A stretch of DNA of 41,747 bases from a virus, in IMG/VR virus record IMGVR_UViG_3300025645_000154, positions 1 to 41,747 of that record. One strand, written 5' to 3'. A model generated the notes under the pieces. It was not told the origin of the DNA. It saw nothing but the letters and a program-made list of their open reading frames with translations, and did not search any database. This document shows, in pieces, positions 6,763-13,981 of the stretch. The translations under genes and the position numbers were made by a program. Position 1 is the stretch's first letter. Every line of letters starts with the position of its first letter.

Positions 6763-6923
6763 TACGTATTCAGAAAGTAACAAAGAAATCTAAGCTTAAA
6801 AAACAGGAGTTACGTGATAGAAAACAGAATAACAGACTGTTCAATCGCAGCTTTCAAGGTGGACTGTCACGTAAGTTAATAAGAGAACACGAGGAGGCAA
6901 CTAATGCTAAAAGAATGGTATAA
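6753..6923 (+). CDS. Small highly basic protein (56 aa)
   Basis: Lys, Arg and Gln dominate (for example KKSKLKKQELRDRKQNN), so nucleic acid binding is likely. The ATG follows AGTAGGTAAACT and overlaps the end of the previous gene; its own 3' end overlaps the next gene by 20 bp. No family recognised. The tight overlaps indicate one translationally coupled early operon. Confidence 0.5.
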   Translation: MQVIRIQKVTKKSKLKKQELRDRKQNNRLFNRSFQGGLSRKLIREHEEATNAKRMV

Positions 6924-7080
6924 GAAAAGAACAACAGGGCAACTATTTGATGCTAAAAAGCAATTCATTAAAGACTTGAACTGTACTAAAATACACCTAA
7001 GTGAAATAAACATAGGGCTTATCTATACTAACTTAGATTACATAGATCAAGAGCTACATAGGAGATATATAAATGGGTAG
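6904..7080 (+). CDS. Small hypothetical early protein (58 aa)
   Basis: The start is supported by GAGGAGG 7 bp before the ATG. The sequence begins MLKEWYKKRTTG, looks helical and soluble, and has no recognised motif. It overlaps both neighbours, as expected for compact early phage genes. No function can be proposed. Confidence 0.55.
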   Translation: MLKEWYKKRTTGQLFDAKKQFIKDLNCTKIHLSEINIGLIYTNLDYIDQELHRRYING

Positions 7081-7198
7081 ATTAATCAATTTTCCAGAAA
7101 GAAACACAATAAGAATATGGCTTGTAATGCTTAGAGAAAGTAAGAACTTCCATGCTTTCAATGCAAGTCCAATAATCAAACCAAGAAGCGTAGCTTAA
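7073..7198 (+). CDS. Small hypothetical early protein (41 aa)
   Basis: The ATG overlaps the end of the previous gene and follows TAGGAG. The product is short and basic (MGRLINFPERNTIRIW at the start). No motif recognised. It is the last coding sequence before hammerhead candidate 3, so cleavage there would set its mRNA 3' end. Confidence 0.5.
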   Translation: MGRLINFPERNTIRIWLVMLRESKNFHAFNASPIIKPRSVA

Positions 7199-7235
7199 TC
7201 AAAGTATCTAAATACATGGTGGTATCCCACTAACC

Positions 7236-7298
7236 TAACGAAAATGCCTCAATCGAGGCGTTCTAGTGCAAGGTTTAATATGCACTACTGATGAGTTA
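7236..7298 (+). ncRNA. Hammerhead ribozyme candidate 3 (type II), best match
   Basis: Stem II TAAC/GTTA (7236-7239/7295-7298), GAA (7240-7242), stem III AATGCCTC/GAGGCGTT (7243-7250/7255-7262, 8 bp with one G-U), C at the cleavage position 7263, stem I TAGTGCA/TGCACTA (7264-7270/7281-7287, 7 bp) and CTGATGA (7288-7294). All conserved core bases and pairs fit a hammerhead with stem II open. Predicted cleavage is between 7263 and 7264, 66 nt before the ATG at 7330. Confidence 0.93.
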
Positions 7299-7329
7299 AC
7301 AGGCGATTATGCCTCAATAGGAGATTACA

Positions 7330-7656
7330 ATGACTAAAGTTACAACAACACCTAAAAAGAAAGCAGCAACAAAGAAGACAACAACACCTAAAAAAGCCGT
7401 GAAACTAACTATGAATCAATATGACATTCCAATGTTAGAAATTCCTACTAATACTAGACCTGTATTTATCTCAGTAAAGAAAGCCTTAGCTATCTTAGAA
7501 ACTGAAAACGATGCAAGCTTAATCACTACAGTTGAGAAGTATGGTAGAGAGCTTACTAATATCTCTTATGGTGATGGTAAGTCATTCAATGTAGGGCTTG
7601 TTAAGATTGAGGCTGTATTAGCAGCTAAGAAACTGATTGTTAAAGCAGTAGCATAG
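7330..7656 (+). CDS. Hypothetical protein with Lys/Thr-rich histone-like tail (108 aa)
   Basis: The first 27 residues are a repeated Thr-Pro-Lys-Lys tail (TTTPKKKAATKKTTTPKKAV) like that of histone H1-like proteins, so non-specific DNA binding is likely. The remaining 80 residues form an unrecognised compact domain (EIPTNTRPVFISVKKALAIL, later KKLIVKAVA). AGGAG stands 6 bp before the ATG, downstream of the hammerhead at 7236. It may be a capsid- or nucleoid-associated early factor, but this is a guess from the tail. Confidence 0.7.
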   Translation: MTKVTTTPKKKAATKKTTTPKKAVKLTMNQYDIPMLEIPTNTRPVFISVKKALAILETENDASLITTVEKYGRELTNISYGDGKSFNVGLVKIEAVLAAKKLIVKAVA

Positions 7657-7657
7657 T

Positions 7658-7747
7658 ATGAAAACCAATGAGAAACTAGAATACTTTATAATACTAATAC
7701 ATACAGGGATTTTCCTCTGTATGCTTTGCTTCCTAGGAGAACTATAA
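7658..7747 (+). CDS. Possible micro-peptide with membrane helix (29 aa)
   Basis: An open frame starting two bases after the previous stop, ending in a TAATG overlap with the next gene. The middle is hydrophobic (YFIILIHTGIFLCMLCFL). No good ribosome site precedes it, so it would depend on translational coupling with the upstream gene. It may be real, or only a spacer between two genes. Confidence 0.3.
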   Translation: MKTNEKLEYFIILIHTGIFLCMLCFLGEL

Positions 7748-7953
7748 TGAATGCAAACTTTAGAAAAGGCAGAAAATACCAATTTACATTAGCTGACGAT
7801 GCTGAGTGTTATATAAGTGATAAACCTTTAGTGTATATCGGTGTTATAGGTGGTATTTACAGGTTTGACTGGCTAGATGGTAGTGGTAATGGTCAGGGCT
7901 GTGCTAAACACTGGTTAAAAGATGGTCTAGTATCCTTTAAGGAGGTGAAATAA
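7747..7953 (+). CDS. Hypothetical protein, paralogue of the gene at 8355 (68 aa)
   Basis: The start ATG 7747 follows TAGGAG; an upstream in-frame TTG at 7726 has no such site. The N-terminus MNANFRKGRKYQFT is nearly repeated in the product at 8355 (MNANFRIGRKYKFT), so the two genes are duplicates flanking a third gene. The rest is short beta strands with Trp and Gly, similar to small SH3-like folds. No function known. Confidence 0.7.
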   Translation: MNANFRKGRKYQFTLADDAECYISDKPLVYIGVIGGIYRFDWLDGSGNGQGCAKHWLKDGLVSFKEVK

Positions 7954-8342
7954 TGAGAAGTCGTTACAACCCAATTATTATTCTAACACCGCAACAATCA
8001 GGTGTCCCACAAGCTACCAACAGTAAAAACCACTTGGTACTATCAACAGCATTTAAAGCAGCAGGTGTCAAGTTTAGACACTGTACAGGAGTATATAAAG
8101 GCGAAAAGGAGCCTAGTTATATGATTGAACTGACAGATGAGAATCTAGAAGTAGCTTTAAAGATTGGTAGAGAGTTTAGCCAAGAAAGCATCTTAGTTAT
8201 GGACGAAGACGGTAAGGGCGAGCTTAGATATCTCAGAAAAGAAGGTATTAAGAAGCTAGGCTTTCTTAAGCTTACTAAGAGTAAACCAGAGGGTGACTAC
8301 ACTTTCGTAAATGATACTAATGAGTATATAACTTTTTCTTAA
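7953..8342 (+). CDS. DUF3293-like protein (129 aa)
   Basis: The pattern IIILTPQQSG, N-x-x-x-x-x-L near residue 25, a Gly-Tyr-Lys-Gly region followed by E-x-S-Y-M-I, then a Gly-Arg-x-F-x-Q-E-S-I-L segment resembles the DUF3293 family found in bacteria and phages, whose role is unknown. The match is from memory of the motif order. The ATG overlaps the preceding stop (TAATG). It sits between two paralogous small genes. Confidence 0.5.
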   Translation: MRSRYNPIIILTPQQSGVPQATNSKNHLVLSTAFKAAGVKFRHCTGVYKGEKEPSYMIELTDENLEVALKIGREFSQESILVMDEDGKGELRYLRKEGIKKLGFLKLTKSKPEGDYTFVNDTNEYITFS

Positions 8343-8354
8343 GGAGAAATTAAC

Positions 8355-8576
8355 ATGAATGCAAATTTTAGAATAGGAAGAAAATACAAGTTTACAGGTC
8401 TTACACCGTTTGCAGTTAAAGACAGTGAGATGTTATATGAGGGTTATGATAAAATTAATAAGAAGTATCTATTCAGGGATAGCTTTGGTAGTAGACAAGT
8501 TACTAGTTCTTCATGGCTTCTAAGAGGTTCTTGGAAAGATACTTTACACATTAAAATGGAGCTGTACAATGGATAA
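8355..8576 (+). CDS. Hypothetical protein, paralogue of the gene at 7747 (73 aa)
   Basis: ATG follows AAGGAGAAATTAAC. The first 14 residues match the 7747 product except for two positions, then the sequences diverge. It contains a GSRQVTSSSWLLRGSW segment rich in Ser and Trp. Function unknown. It overlaps the next gene by 8 bp. Confidence 0.7.
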   Translation: MNANFRIGRKYKFTGLTPFAVKDSEMLYEGYDKINKKYLFRDSFGSRQVTSSSWLLRGSWKDTLHIKMELYNG

Positions 8577-8748
8577 CACCACAACACTAGGTGAAATACC
8601 TACTAAAAGATTAGAAGAGGTAGCTGCGGAGGCACTGCGTGACGCTAGGTGCTATAAGACTTGTAAGGACGGGTCTTATGAGGCTTGCCTTGCTTCTTAT
8701 AACTATAAAGCTGTAATGGCTGAATTACATAGGAGAATTAAATGCTGA
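8569..8748 (+). CDS. Small Cys-containing helical protein (59 aa)
   Basis: The open frame starts within the end of the previous gene. It has an acidic helical N-terminus (IPTKRLEEVAAEALRDA) and four Cys residues in the second half. The spacing (C-x4-C, C-x6-C, final C) does not match a standard zinc motif. No convincing ribosome site of its own, so coupling is likely. Function unknown. Confidence 0.45.
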   Translation: MDNTTTLGEIPTKRLEEVAAEALRDARCYKTCKDGSYEACLASYNYKAVMAELHRRIKC

Positions 8749-8858
8749 CTTGTAATGCATGTGGTATGGAAGATACCTATAAAAGTAATGGAGATTGTGA
8801 TTGGTGTACCGAGTGTGGTAGTGTAGAGCAGGGTTTTACGGAGGAAGATGATGAATAA
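8742..8858 (+). CDS. Zinc-ribbon micro-protein (38 aa)
   Basis: The product has two CxxC knuckles (C4/C7 and C22/C25) separated by 14 residues, the form of a minimal zinc ribbon, with an acidic tail (TEEDDE). AGGAG lies 6 bp before the ATG. Such small ribbons in phages often bind RNA polymerase or nucleic acid. The target is unknown. It overlaps its neighbours on both sides. Confidence 0.6.
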   Translation: MLTCNACGMEDTYKSNGDCDWCTECGSVEQGFTEEDDE

Positions 8859-9405
8859 CTTACAACAACTTAAATACATGATTACTGAGCATTTCAGTAA
8901 ATCAGATAGTCACAACATGAGCGTAGGGCTTACTTGGTATCACAGGGCACACAACGAGTGTCTTCTATTATCTCAAGTCTTTGAAATTGAATTAAACAAG
9001 GTGGTGGGAGTAGTAGCGGCTCTCTCACCTAATAACAAGTGGAGTCGCAACTTGCACGATGCATGGAACTTCTTAGATGAACCTAGCTTAGATACTAAAG
9101 TATGTACCTTTATGAACCAACGTAAAAAGGCGTTAGCTATACTGGAAGCATCAAGTGATGAGGAGATACTTAGTATCTTAAATGGTGATAAGACTAAGAA
9201 CTTCTTCGGTAATATACTGTACTATAATAGCTCAGAAAGAGTTACTGTAGACTTATGGGCGTACCGATCTGTTAAACTTAAACCCAGTAAAAAGAACTTT
9301 AGGATAACTGAGCTTGCCTACAAAGAAGTAGCTCAAGATTTAAACTTACAACCTCACCAGTTACAAGCGGTGGTATGGGGTGTAGTTAGAGGAGCAGCCT
9401 CGTGA
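8851..9405 (+). CDS. Conserved phage protein, HhH-GPD DNA glycosylase-like (184 aa)
   Basis: Conserved-looking blocks are AALSPNNKWSRNL (about 56-68), KTKNFFGNI (115-123) and VTVDLWAYR (131-139). The last block resembles the Asp-containing signature of HhH-GPD base-excision glycosylases, where the Asp activates the nucleophile, and the middle block could be the hairpin-helix-hairpin. The protein is shorter than true glycosylases. I chose the second of two adjacent ATGs because it is 6 bp from GGAGG; the first is 3 bp away. This type of protein is common in phages but has no proven role known to me. Confidence 0.6.
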   Translation: MNNLQQLKYMITEHFSKSDSHNMSVGLTWYHRAHNECLLLSQVFEIELNKVVGVVAALSPNNKWSRNLHDAWNFLDEPSLDTKVCTFMNQRKKALAILEASSDEEILSILNGDKTKNFFGNILYYNSSERVTVDLWAYRSVKLKPSKKNFRITELAYKEVAQDLNLQPHQLQAVVWGVVRGAAS

Positions 9406-9611
9406 CACTGGCTCAATATTTATATGATAAGTGTTTTGATAAAAGATTACAGGTATACTATGGTACTAATAATAATGAGCAAGATATCATAGCAGAAATA
9501 TATCTTGCTAAATCAAGGGGTGAGATGATATATTGGAGACCTAGGGATAGGTTTTGGGGTTATGAATTAGCTAATGGAACTAGATTCCTCTTTAAAAGGA
9601 GAGAAAAATGA
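9402..9611 (+). CDS. Hypothetical protein (69 aa), GTG start
   Basis: A GTG start overlaps the TGA of the previous gene (GTGA), with AGAGGAG upstream. The product is aromatic and basic (YWRPRDRFWGYEL, ending FKRREK). No family recognised. Overlap on both ends places it in the coupled early operon. Confidence 0.6.
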   Translation: MTLAQYLYDKCFDKRLQVYYGTNNNEQDIIAEIYLAKSRGEMIYWRPRDRFWGYELANGTRFLFKRREK

Positions 9612-9796
9612 CTAAAGAACAAGTAGAGTTTATATGTGGAGTACTAGATGGTATTAAACATACATTAGACCTAAAGAAAACTAATGAAGAACTAGTCAAG
9701 TATGCAGCTTACAACGTAGGTATTGAAGACTGTCAGAAGATTATAGCAGCTTATGCTAATGGTGATCTTGATACTATAGTTAATAGGGAGGAATAA
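9608..9796 (+). CDS. Hypothetical helical protein (62 aa)
   Basis: ATGA overlap with the previous gene and an AGGAG site in front. The sequence is helical and acidic, with EFICGVLDGIKHTLDL near the N-terminus. No motif recognised and no function proposed. Confidence 0.6.
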   Translation: MTKEQVEFICGVLDGIKHTLDLKKTNEELVKYAAYNVGIEDCQKIIAAYANGDLDTIVNREE

Positions 9797-10095
9797 TGAA
9801 AGAATTAACACTAGGTAATGGTCAGGTGTTTATGCGTTACAAACAATCTATTGATAAGTTTCCTGTGATAACATTTGGTAACTTCATAGATACTAGTAAG
9901 TCTCGTAAGATAGGTACTAATGTTTCAAATGATGAAACTATTATAGAACATTTAGCCTTAAATTTCACTAAAACAGATAGTTTAGTTGTACTTAAAAAAT
10001 ATATTAAACAGATAGAGGAATTTCTCCTATCTGAGGAAGATTATCTACAGAGTTTAGTACTTATGGATTATTATTTAACACTGATGGGGGAATAA
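9796..10095 (+). CDS. Hypothetical protein (99 aa)
   Basis: TAATG overlap and GGGAGG ribosome site support the start. The N-terminal half looks beta-rich, the C-terminal half is an acidic helix pair (KYIKQIEEFLLSEEDYLQSL). I do not recognise it. It is coupled to its neighbours. Confidence 0.65.
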   Translation: MKELTLGNGQVFMRYKQSIDKFPVITFGNFIDTSKSRKIGTNVSNDETIIEHLALNFTKTDSLVVLKKYIKQIEEFLLSEEDYLQSLVLMDYYLTLMGE

Positions 10096-10289
10096 TGGGA
10101 CAAGAAACAGAAATGCTTGTTTGGAAAGCTATACTAGAAGTATTAAATGAAGCTAGTGTACAAGATCAGGAAGAAATATTCCAAGAACTAAGAAAGCAAG
10201 AAGAATATATGGTTACAAAAGGTTTTACATTTACATTTGAAAAGGTAATATCACCTACAGGAGAAGTTTTATGGCAGCGATCACATTAA
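10095..10289 (+). CDS. Hypothetical acidic helical protein (64 aa)
   Basis: TAATG overlap with the previous gene and GGGGG ribosome site. Mostly one acidic helical region (AILEVLNEASVQDQEEIFQE) and a short strand-forming tail. No motif recognised. It overlaps the next gene by 19 bp. Confidence 0.6.
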   Translation: MGQETEMLVWKAILEVLNEASVQDQEEIFQELRKQEEYMVTKGFTFTFEKVISPTGEVLWQRSH

Positions 10290-10744
10290 CATTTTTAGCA
10301 TTAGTATTTATTTTATTAGCAGTAGCATTATTAATCGAAAAAGTCCTTAAGGAGGATAGAATGATTTTAGCACCAATTGGCATTTATAGAACCAAGTACA
10401 ACGACTTTGACCTAAGACAGTACTTTGTAGACAGCTCAGGTGGTCTATACTCAGCTAACTTAGATACATGGGAGTTAAACCATAGAAAGAATCAAGACTT
10501 ACTTAAGTGCTCTGATTCAGCTCTTAATAACGAGAAGCTTATTGTTAATTCACTAAGAGATATTAAAGGTAAGAAGGCTACTATACCGAGAATGAATCTT
10601 AACTTTAGTAGTTTAGTTAGAAAGAATGGCTTTGTAGCACTTAAAGTAGAACCTACAACTAGTCGTCACTTTAAGATTCACAGTATCGAAGATAAGCGTT
10701 CTGAGACTGTTAAGACTTACCTATACAGTGATAAAGCTGAATAG
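10271..10744 (+). CDS. Membrane-anchored hypothetical protein with a second internal start
   Basis: The long form starts at ATG 10271 behind AGGAGAAG and begins with a membrane helix (ITLTFLALVFILLAVALLI). In the same frame a second ATG at 10361 has an even stronger AAGGAGG (10349-10355), giving a 127-residue soluble form starting MILAPIGIYRTK. The soluble part is basic (KGKKATIPRMNL) with no known domain. Two good starts suggest anchored and free versions of one protein. Alternatively the upstream start is spurious. Confidence 0.6.
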   Translation: MAAITLTFLALVFILLAVALLIEKVLKEDRMILAPIGIYRTKYNDFDLRQYFVDSSGGLYSANLDTWELNHRKNQDLLKCSDSALNNEKLIVNSLRDIKGKKATIPRMNLNFSSLVRKNGFVALKVEPTTSRHFKIHSIEDKRSETVKTYLYSDKAE

Positions 10745-10846
10745 TTCACAGAGGTTTTTAGTAGTAGTCATTCTGTGGCTACTATTTATATTATGTTTTA
10801 AATTAGGTATATAACAAAGTCTTATCTATCAAGAGAGGGTAACTAT
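10745..10846 (+). other. Intergenic stretch with possible H-type pseudoknot
   Basis: CACAGA (10747-10752) can pair with TCTGTG (10772-10777), and TAGTAG in its loop (10762-10767) with CTACTA (10779-10784). Together these form an H-type pseudoknot just after the stop codon. No T-run follows, so it is not a typical terminator. Confidence 0.35.
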
Positions 10847-11059
10847 ATGAAAAAAGAAGTAGCTATTGAAGAGCTGGAAATGTTTCTAATTGAACTTTTA
10901 GAGAAAGAAAGGTTTGAATTTTTAGAACCATACATGAGCGCAGGTGAAGGTTGTCCGGCTAATACATTAATTGGGAGTCCATCAAAAGAGATACTGGATT
11001 TTTTGGAAACAAAAAACTTGGTTCGATATGGTAATAACAAAACTAGGAGTTTAAAATGA
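10847..11059 (+). CDS. Hypothetical acidic protein (70 aa)
   Basis: ATG follows GAGAGGGTAACTAT. The product has an acidic helical start (VAIEELEMFLIELLEKERFEF) and a basic end. No recognised motif. Its end overlaps the next gene by 4 bp (ATGA). Confidence 0.6.
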   Translation: MKKEVAIEELEMFLIELLEKERFEFLEPYMSAGEGCPANTLIGSPSKEILDFLETKNLVRYGNNKTRSLK

Positions 11060-11325
11060 TACTAACACTATTAGCAGCAGCAGTTATCACAACGAGTAAC
11101 CCTGTAAAACAATGTGATGCAGTGTTGTTCTACAACAGCACAAGCTTACCATTCAATGAGTTTGACCAGAAAATGTATGACTTTAATAAGAAAAGGTGTG
11201 GTAAGGGTGCTTATATGGGGCTACCTTGTGTTAAATACTTTAGAAAAGTAGGTGAAAGAGATTACCACCTAGTATGTACAACAACAGAAGCCTCTAAATG
11301 GGAGTTTTCAAGTGAAAGAAAATGA
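11056..11325 (+). CDS. Small exported or membrane-anchored Cys protein (89 aa)
   Basis: The N-terminus (MILTLLAAAVITTSNPVK) looks like a short signal peptide. The mature part has four Cys residues, which would suit disulphides outside the cytoplasm, and ends in a basic helix. Start has TAGGAG upstream and overlaps the prior stop. A cell-surface role such as superinfection exclusion is possible, but nothing specific supports it. Confidence 0.55.
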   Translation: MILTLLAAAVITTSNPVKQCDAVLFYNSTSLPFNEFDQKMYDFNKKRCGKGAYMGLPCVKYFRKVGERDYHLVCTTTEASKWEFSSERK

Positions 11326-11524
11326 TATAGATGAAATTGATCTATTGATACAGGAAGCTAAGGAAGCTAAACAACGTGAGCGTGATTATAAACAACGGTT
11401 AAATCTTATTTGTCGTATGGCAGGTAATATGTATGACCTTAAGACTATGACTCATGCACAGGCTGTTATGGACGCTATTAAGTTATATAATAGTGCCTTG
11501 GTATTGATACAGGAAGAAGAATAA
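11312..11524 (+). CDS. Hypothetical protein (70 aa), GTG start
   Basis: The frame opens with GTG 11312 behind GGGAG within the end of the previous gene. The product is a charged helix (LIQEAKEAKQRERDYKQRLN) followed by a helical C-terminus. No family recognised. It is the last gene before RNA polymerase. Confidence 0.55.
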   Translation: MKENDIDEIDLLIQEAKEAKQRERDYKQRLNLICRMAGNMYDLKTMTHAQAVMDAIKLYNSALVLIQEEE

Positions 11525-11536
11525 TTAGGAGCTATA

Positions 11537-13972
11537 ATGTTAAAAACACAACTAGAAATTGAACAAGAGAACTTACAGATTATGATTACAAAGGGTGTCA
11601 ACGAGTTACAACAGGCGAAACAATCTGGCACAGTATCAGACCTTAAGCACAGCGGTGCTGTAGTACCTTACTACGTAGGTGGTCTAGCTAACAGTCTTAA
11701 GTTATACTCAGATCAAGTACTTATGGGTAAGGCTAAGATTAAAGCTTTACCTGCTAAGATGCTTACTGTGTTAGACCCTCTAGTTGTAGCACATTATACC
11801 GTGAAAGCACTTGTTGACTCAGCAGGTAAGAAGCATACAAATATTGTAGCCATAGGACAGAAGTTAGCTAACTATTTACAGACTGAATACAAGGTATCTC
11901 TTATGGATGAAGAATCTCACAAGAGTTTTGTAGGGTTTATACAAGGTACTAGCTATAAGAATGACAGACAGTTCAAAGTAACTAATGGTATCCTACTTAA
12001 GTATCACGCTGCTATCTCTAAGAATACACTAAGCTTTTACAAGTTAGCAACCAAAGCACTAGTAGCTTTATCTGATATAAGACCTATTGTTAAGAATCAG
12101 ATTATGCCACCTATTTGTTTCATTAAAGAAAAGAAAGGTATTGAAACTAAAGTTGAAGTAGCTACATGGTTTAAAGAATGGTTAGCTGAAATGATTACAC
12201 AGAATGAAGGTATGATTTTACCTGAGTACCATACACCTCTAGTTGAGAAACCAATTGATTGGGATTGTACTTATGGTGGGGGTTTTCATAGTCCTCGTTT
12301 TAAATACAGACTAATCAAGACACAGGTTGACAAGGAAGTGTTCGGTACTAAACCCGTTAAGACATTAGAAGCTGTCAATAGATTACAAGGTACTAAATGG
12401 AGAGTCAATAAGAAGGTACTAGAAGTAATGCTTGCATCTAGTGAGAATGATCTTGGTTGGGGTGAGTTACCAACACCTTATATAGCTAAGGATTATTTAA
12501 CACCATGCCCACATTCAGATATTGATAATGAGTTTCTTACAGCGGAACAAAAGGAAGCTAGGAGAATATGGCGTATGCAATCTGCACCTCATTACTCAGA
12601 ACAAGAGGCTAGAAACTCTAAGGTACTAGCTTCTAAGAGAGTGTTAATTGAGGCTAATAGGTTTAAAGATTATGAAGAGATTTACTTTGCTTATTTTTGT
12701 GACTTTAGAGGGCGTATATATCCCAAGGCTAGTAATCTGCATCCACAAGGTACAGACTATGTTAAAAGTTTGTTAGAGTTTAGCGAAGGTAAGGCTATAG
12801 TTAGTCGAACTGCAGAAATGTATTTTTTCATGCAAGGGGCTAATAGTTTTGGACACGGTTTAGACAAATGTACATTACAGGAGAAAGAAGCTTGGGTAAT
12901 AGAGAATGAGTCTAGGATAATATCAAGTGCAGATAATCCTTATAATTTAGACTCATTGTGGCATGAATCAGATGAAGACCCTTGGTTATTTCTAGCATTT
13001 TGTTTTGAATTTAGAGACTATATTAATAGTGATTTAAATGAGGATTTTGTATCTCACCTACCAATTGCATTTGATGGTAGCTGTAATGGATTACAACATC
13101 TGAGTGCTATGCTACTAGATGAGGTCGGAGGAGAAGCCGTTAACCTAGCCTCTAAGCCTTCCAAACAGGATATCTATGATACGGTAAGGGTTAAGGCTGT
13201 AAAGCTCTTAGAAGACGACTCAGAGCCTCTGGCAGCAGAGTTACTTAAGTTCGGGATAACACGTAAGGCATGTAAAAGACCTGTTATGATCGTACCATAC
13301 GCAGGTACACAGAGAGCATGTAGGAGATACATAATAGAACAGGTACTTAAGGAAGGTGGTCAAGATTTCTTTGGAGATAACCTACAAGAAGCTATTACAA
13401 TGTACACAGCAGCAGTATGGGAAGCAATTAACCAAACTATTGTAAAAGGTAGAGAAGTTATGAGCTTACTTAAGGATATTGCACGAGAGTGTCTAGAGAA
13501 TACAGGTGGTAATACTATTACTTGGATAACACCTAATGGCTTCGAGGTGAAACAGAAGATCACCAGAGTACATAACATAGCTGTTAAGACACCAATTGGT
13601 AACAGTATAAAGGAACGTGGATATATCCAGAACCTTGTACAAGAAGCCACAGAGGAGCCTAATAGACGTAAGCATGGTACTGCTATAGCACCTAACTTAG
13701 TACACAGCTTAGATGCATGTCATTTACAGGATACTGTATTGAGTATGCCGATTGGAACTAGCTTTGCCATGATACATGATTCTTTTGGCTGTCACGCTGC
13801 AGATGCAGAGCTTCTTAGTAAGAATATCAGAGAGATATTTGTTGAGATGTATAAAGATGGTGATTATATAAAGGGTTTTATGGGTGCACTAGGTGTTACC
13901 AGTATAGAGATACCAGAGAAAGGAACATTAGACTTGAGTTTAGTGTTAACAGATGAATTTTTCTTTTCATAA
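11537..13972 (+). CDS. Phage single-subunit RNA polymerase (T7 gp1-like)
   Basis: This enzyme transcribes the middle and late genes from the phage promoters and primes replication. DFRGR (389-393), motif A with Asp513 (DGSCNGLQH), motif B with Arg576, Lys580 and Tyr588, and motif C HDSFG with catalytic Asp748 are all present. At 811 residues it is about 70 shorter than T7 RNA polymerase, mainly before motif A, so the promoter-contact parts may differ. AGGAG precedes the ATG. The cognate promoters are those at 4221, 14290 and 14351. Confidence 0.97.
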   Translation: MLKTQLEIEQENLQIMITKGVNELQQAKQSGTVSDLKHSGAVVPYYVGGLANSLKLYSDQVLMGKAKIKALPAKMLTVLDPLVVAHYTVKALVDSAGKKHTNIVAIGQKLANYLQTEYKVSLMDEESHKSFVGFIQGTSYKNDRQFKVTNGILLKYHAAISKNTLSFYKLATKALVALSDIRPIVKNQIMPPICFIKEKKGIETKVEVATWFKEWLAEMITQNEGMILPEYHTPLVEKPIDWDCTYGGGFHSPRFKYRLIKTQVDKEVFGTKPVKTLEAVNRLQGTKWRVNKKVLEVMLASSENDLGWGELPTPYIAKDYLTPCPHSDIDNEFLTAEQKEARRIWRMQSAPHYSEQEARNSKVLASKRVLIEANRFKDYEEIYFAYFCDFRGRIYPKASNLHPQGTDYVKSLLEFSEGKAIVSRTAEMYFFMQGANSFGHGLDKCTLQEKEAWVIENESRIISSADNPYNLDSLWHESDEDPWLFLAFCFEFRDYINSDLNEDFVSHLPIAFDGSCNGLQHLSAMLLDEVGGEAVNLASKPSKQDIYDTVRVKAVKLLEDDSEPLAAELLKFGITRKACKRPVMIVPYAGTQRACRRYIIEQVLKEGGQDFFGDNLQEAITMYTAAVWEAINQTIVKGREVMSLLKDIARECLENTGGNTITWITPNGFEVKQKITRVHNIAVKTPIGNSIKERGYIQNLVQEATEEPNRRKHGTAIAPNLVHSLDACHLQDTVLSMPIGTSFAMIHDSFGCHAADAELLSKNIREIFVEMYKDGDYIKGFMGALGVTSIEIPEKGTLDLSLVLTDEFFFS

Positions 13973-13981
13973 GGGTTAGAT

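Noticed and set aside
13360-13650. 96-codon minus-strand frame opposite the RNA polymerase gene
   Set aside because: No ribosome site, lies fully within a conserved gene on the other strand.
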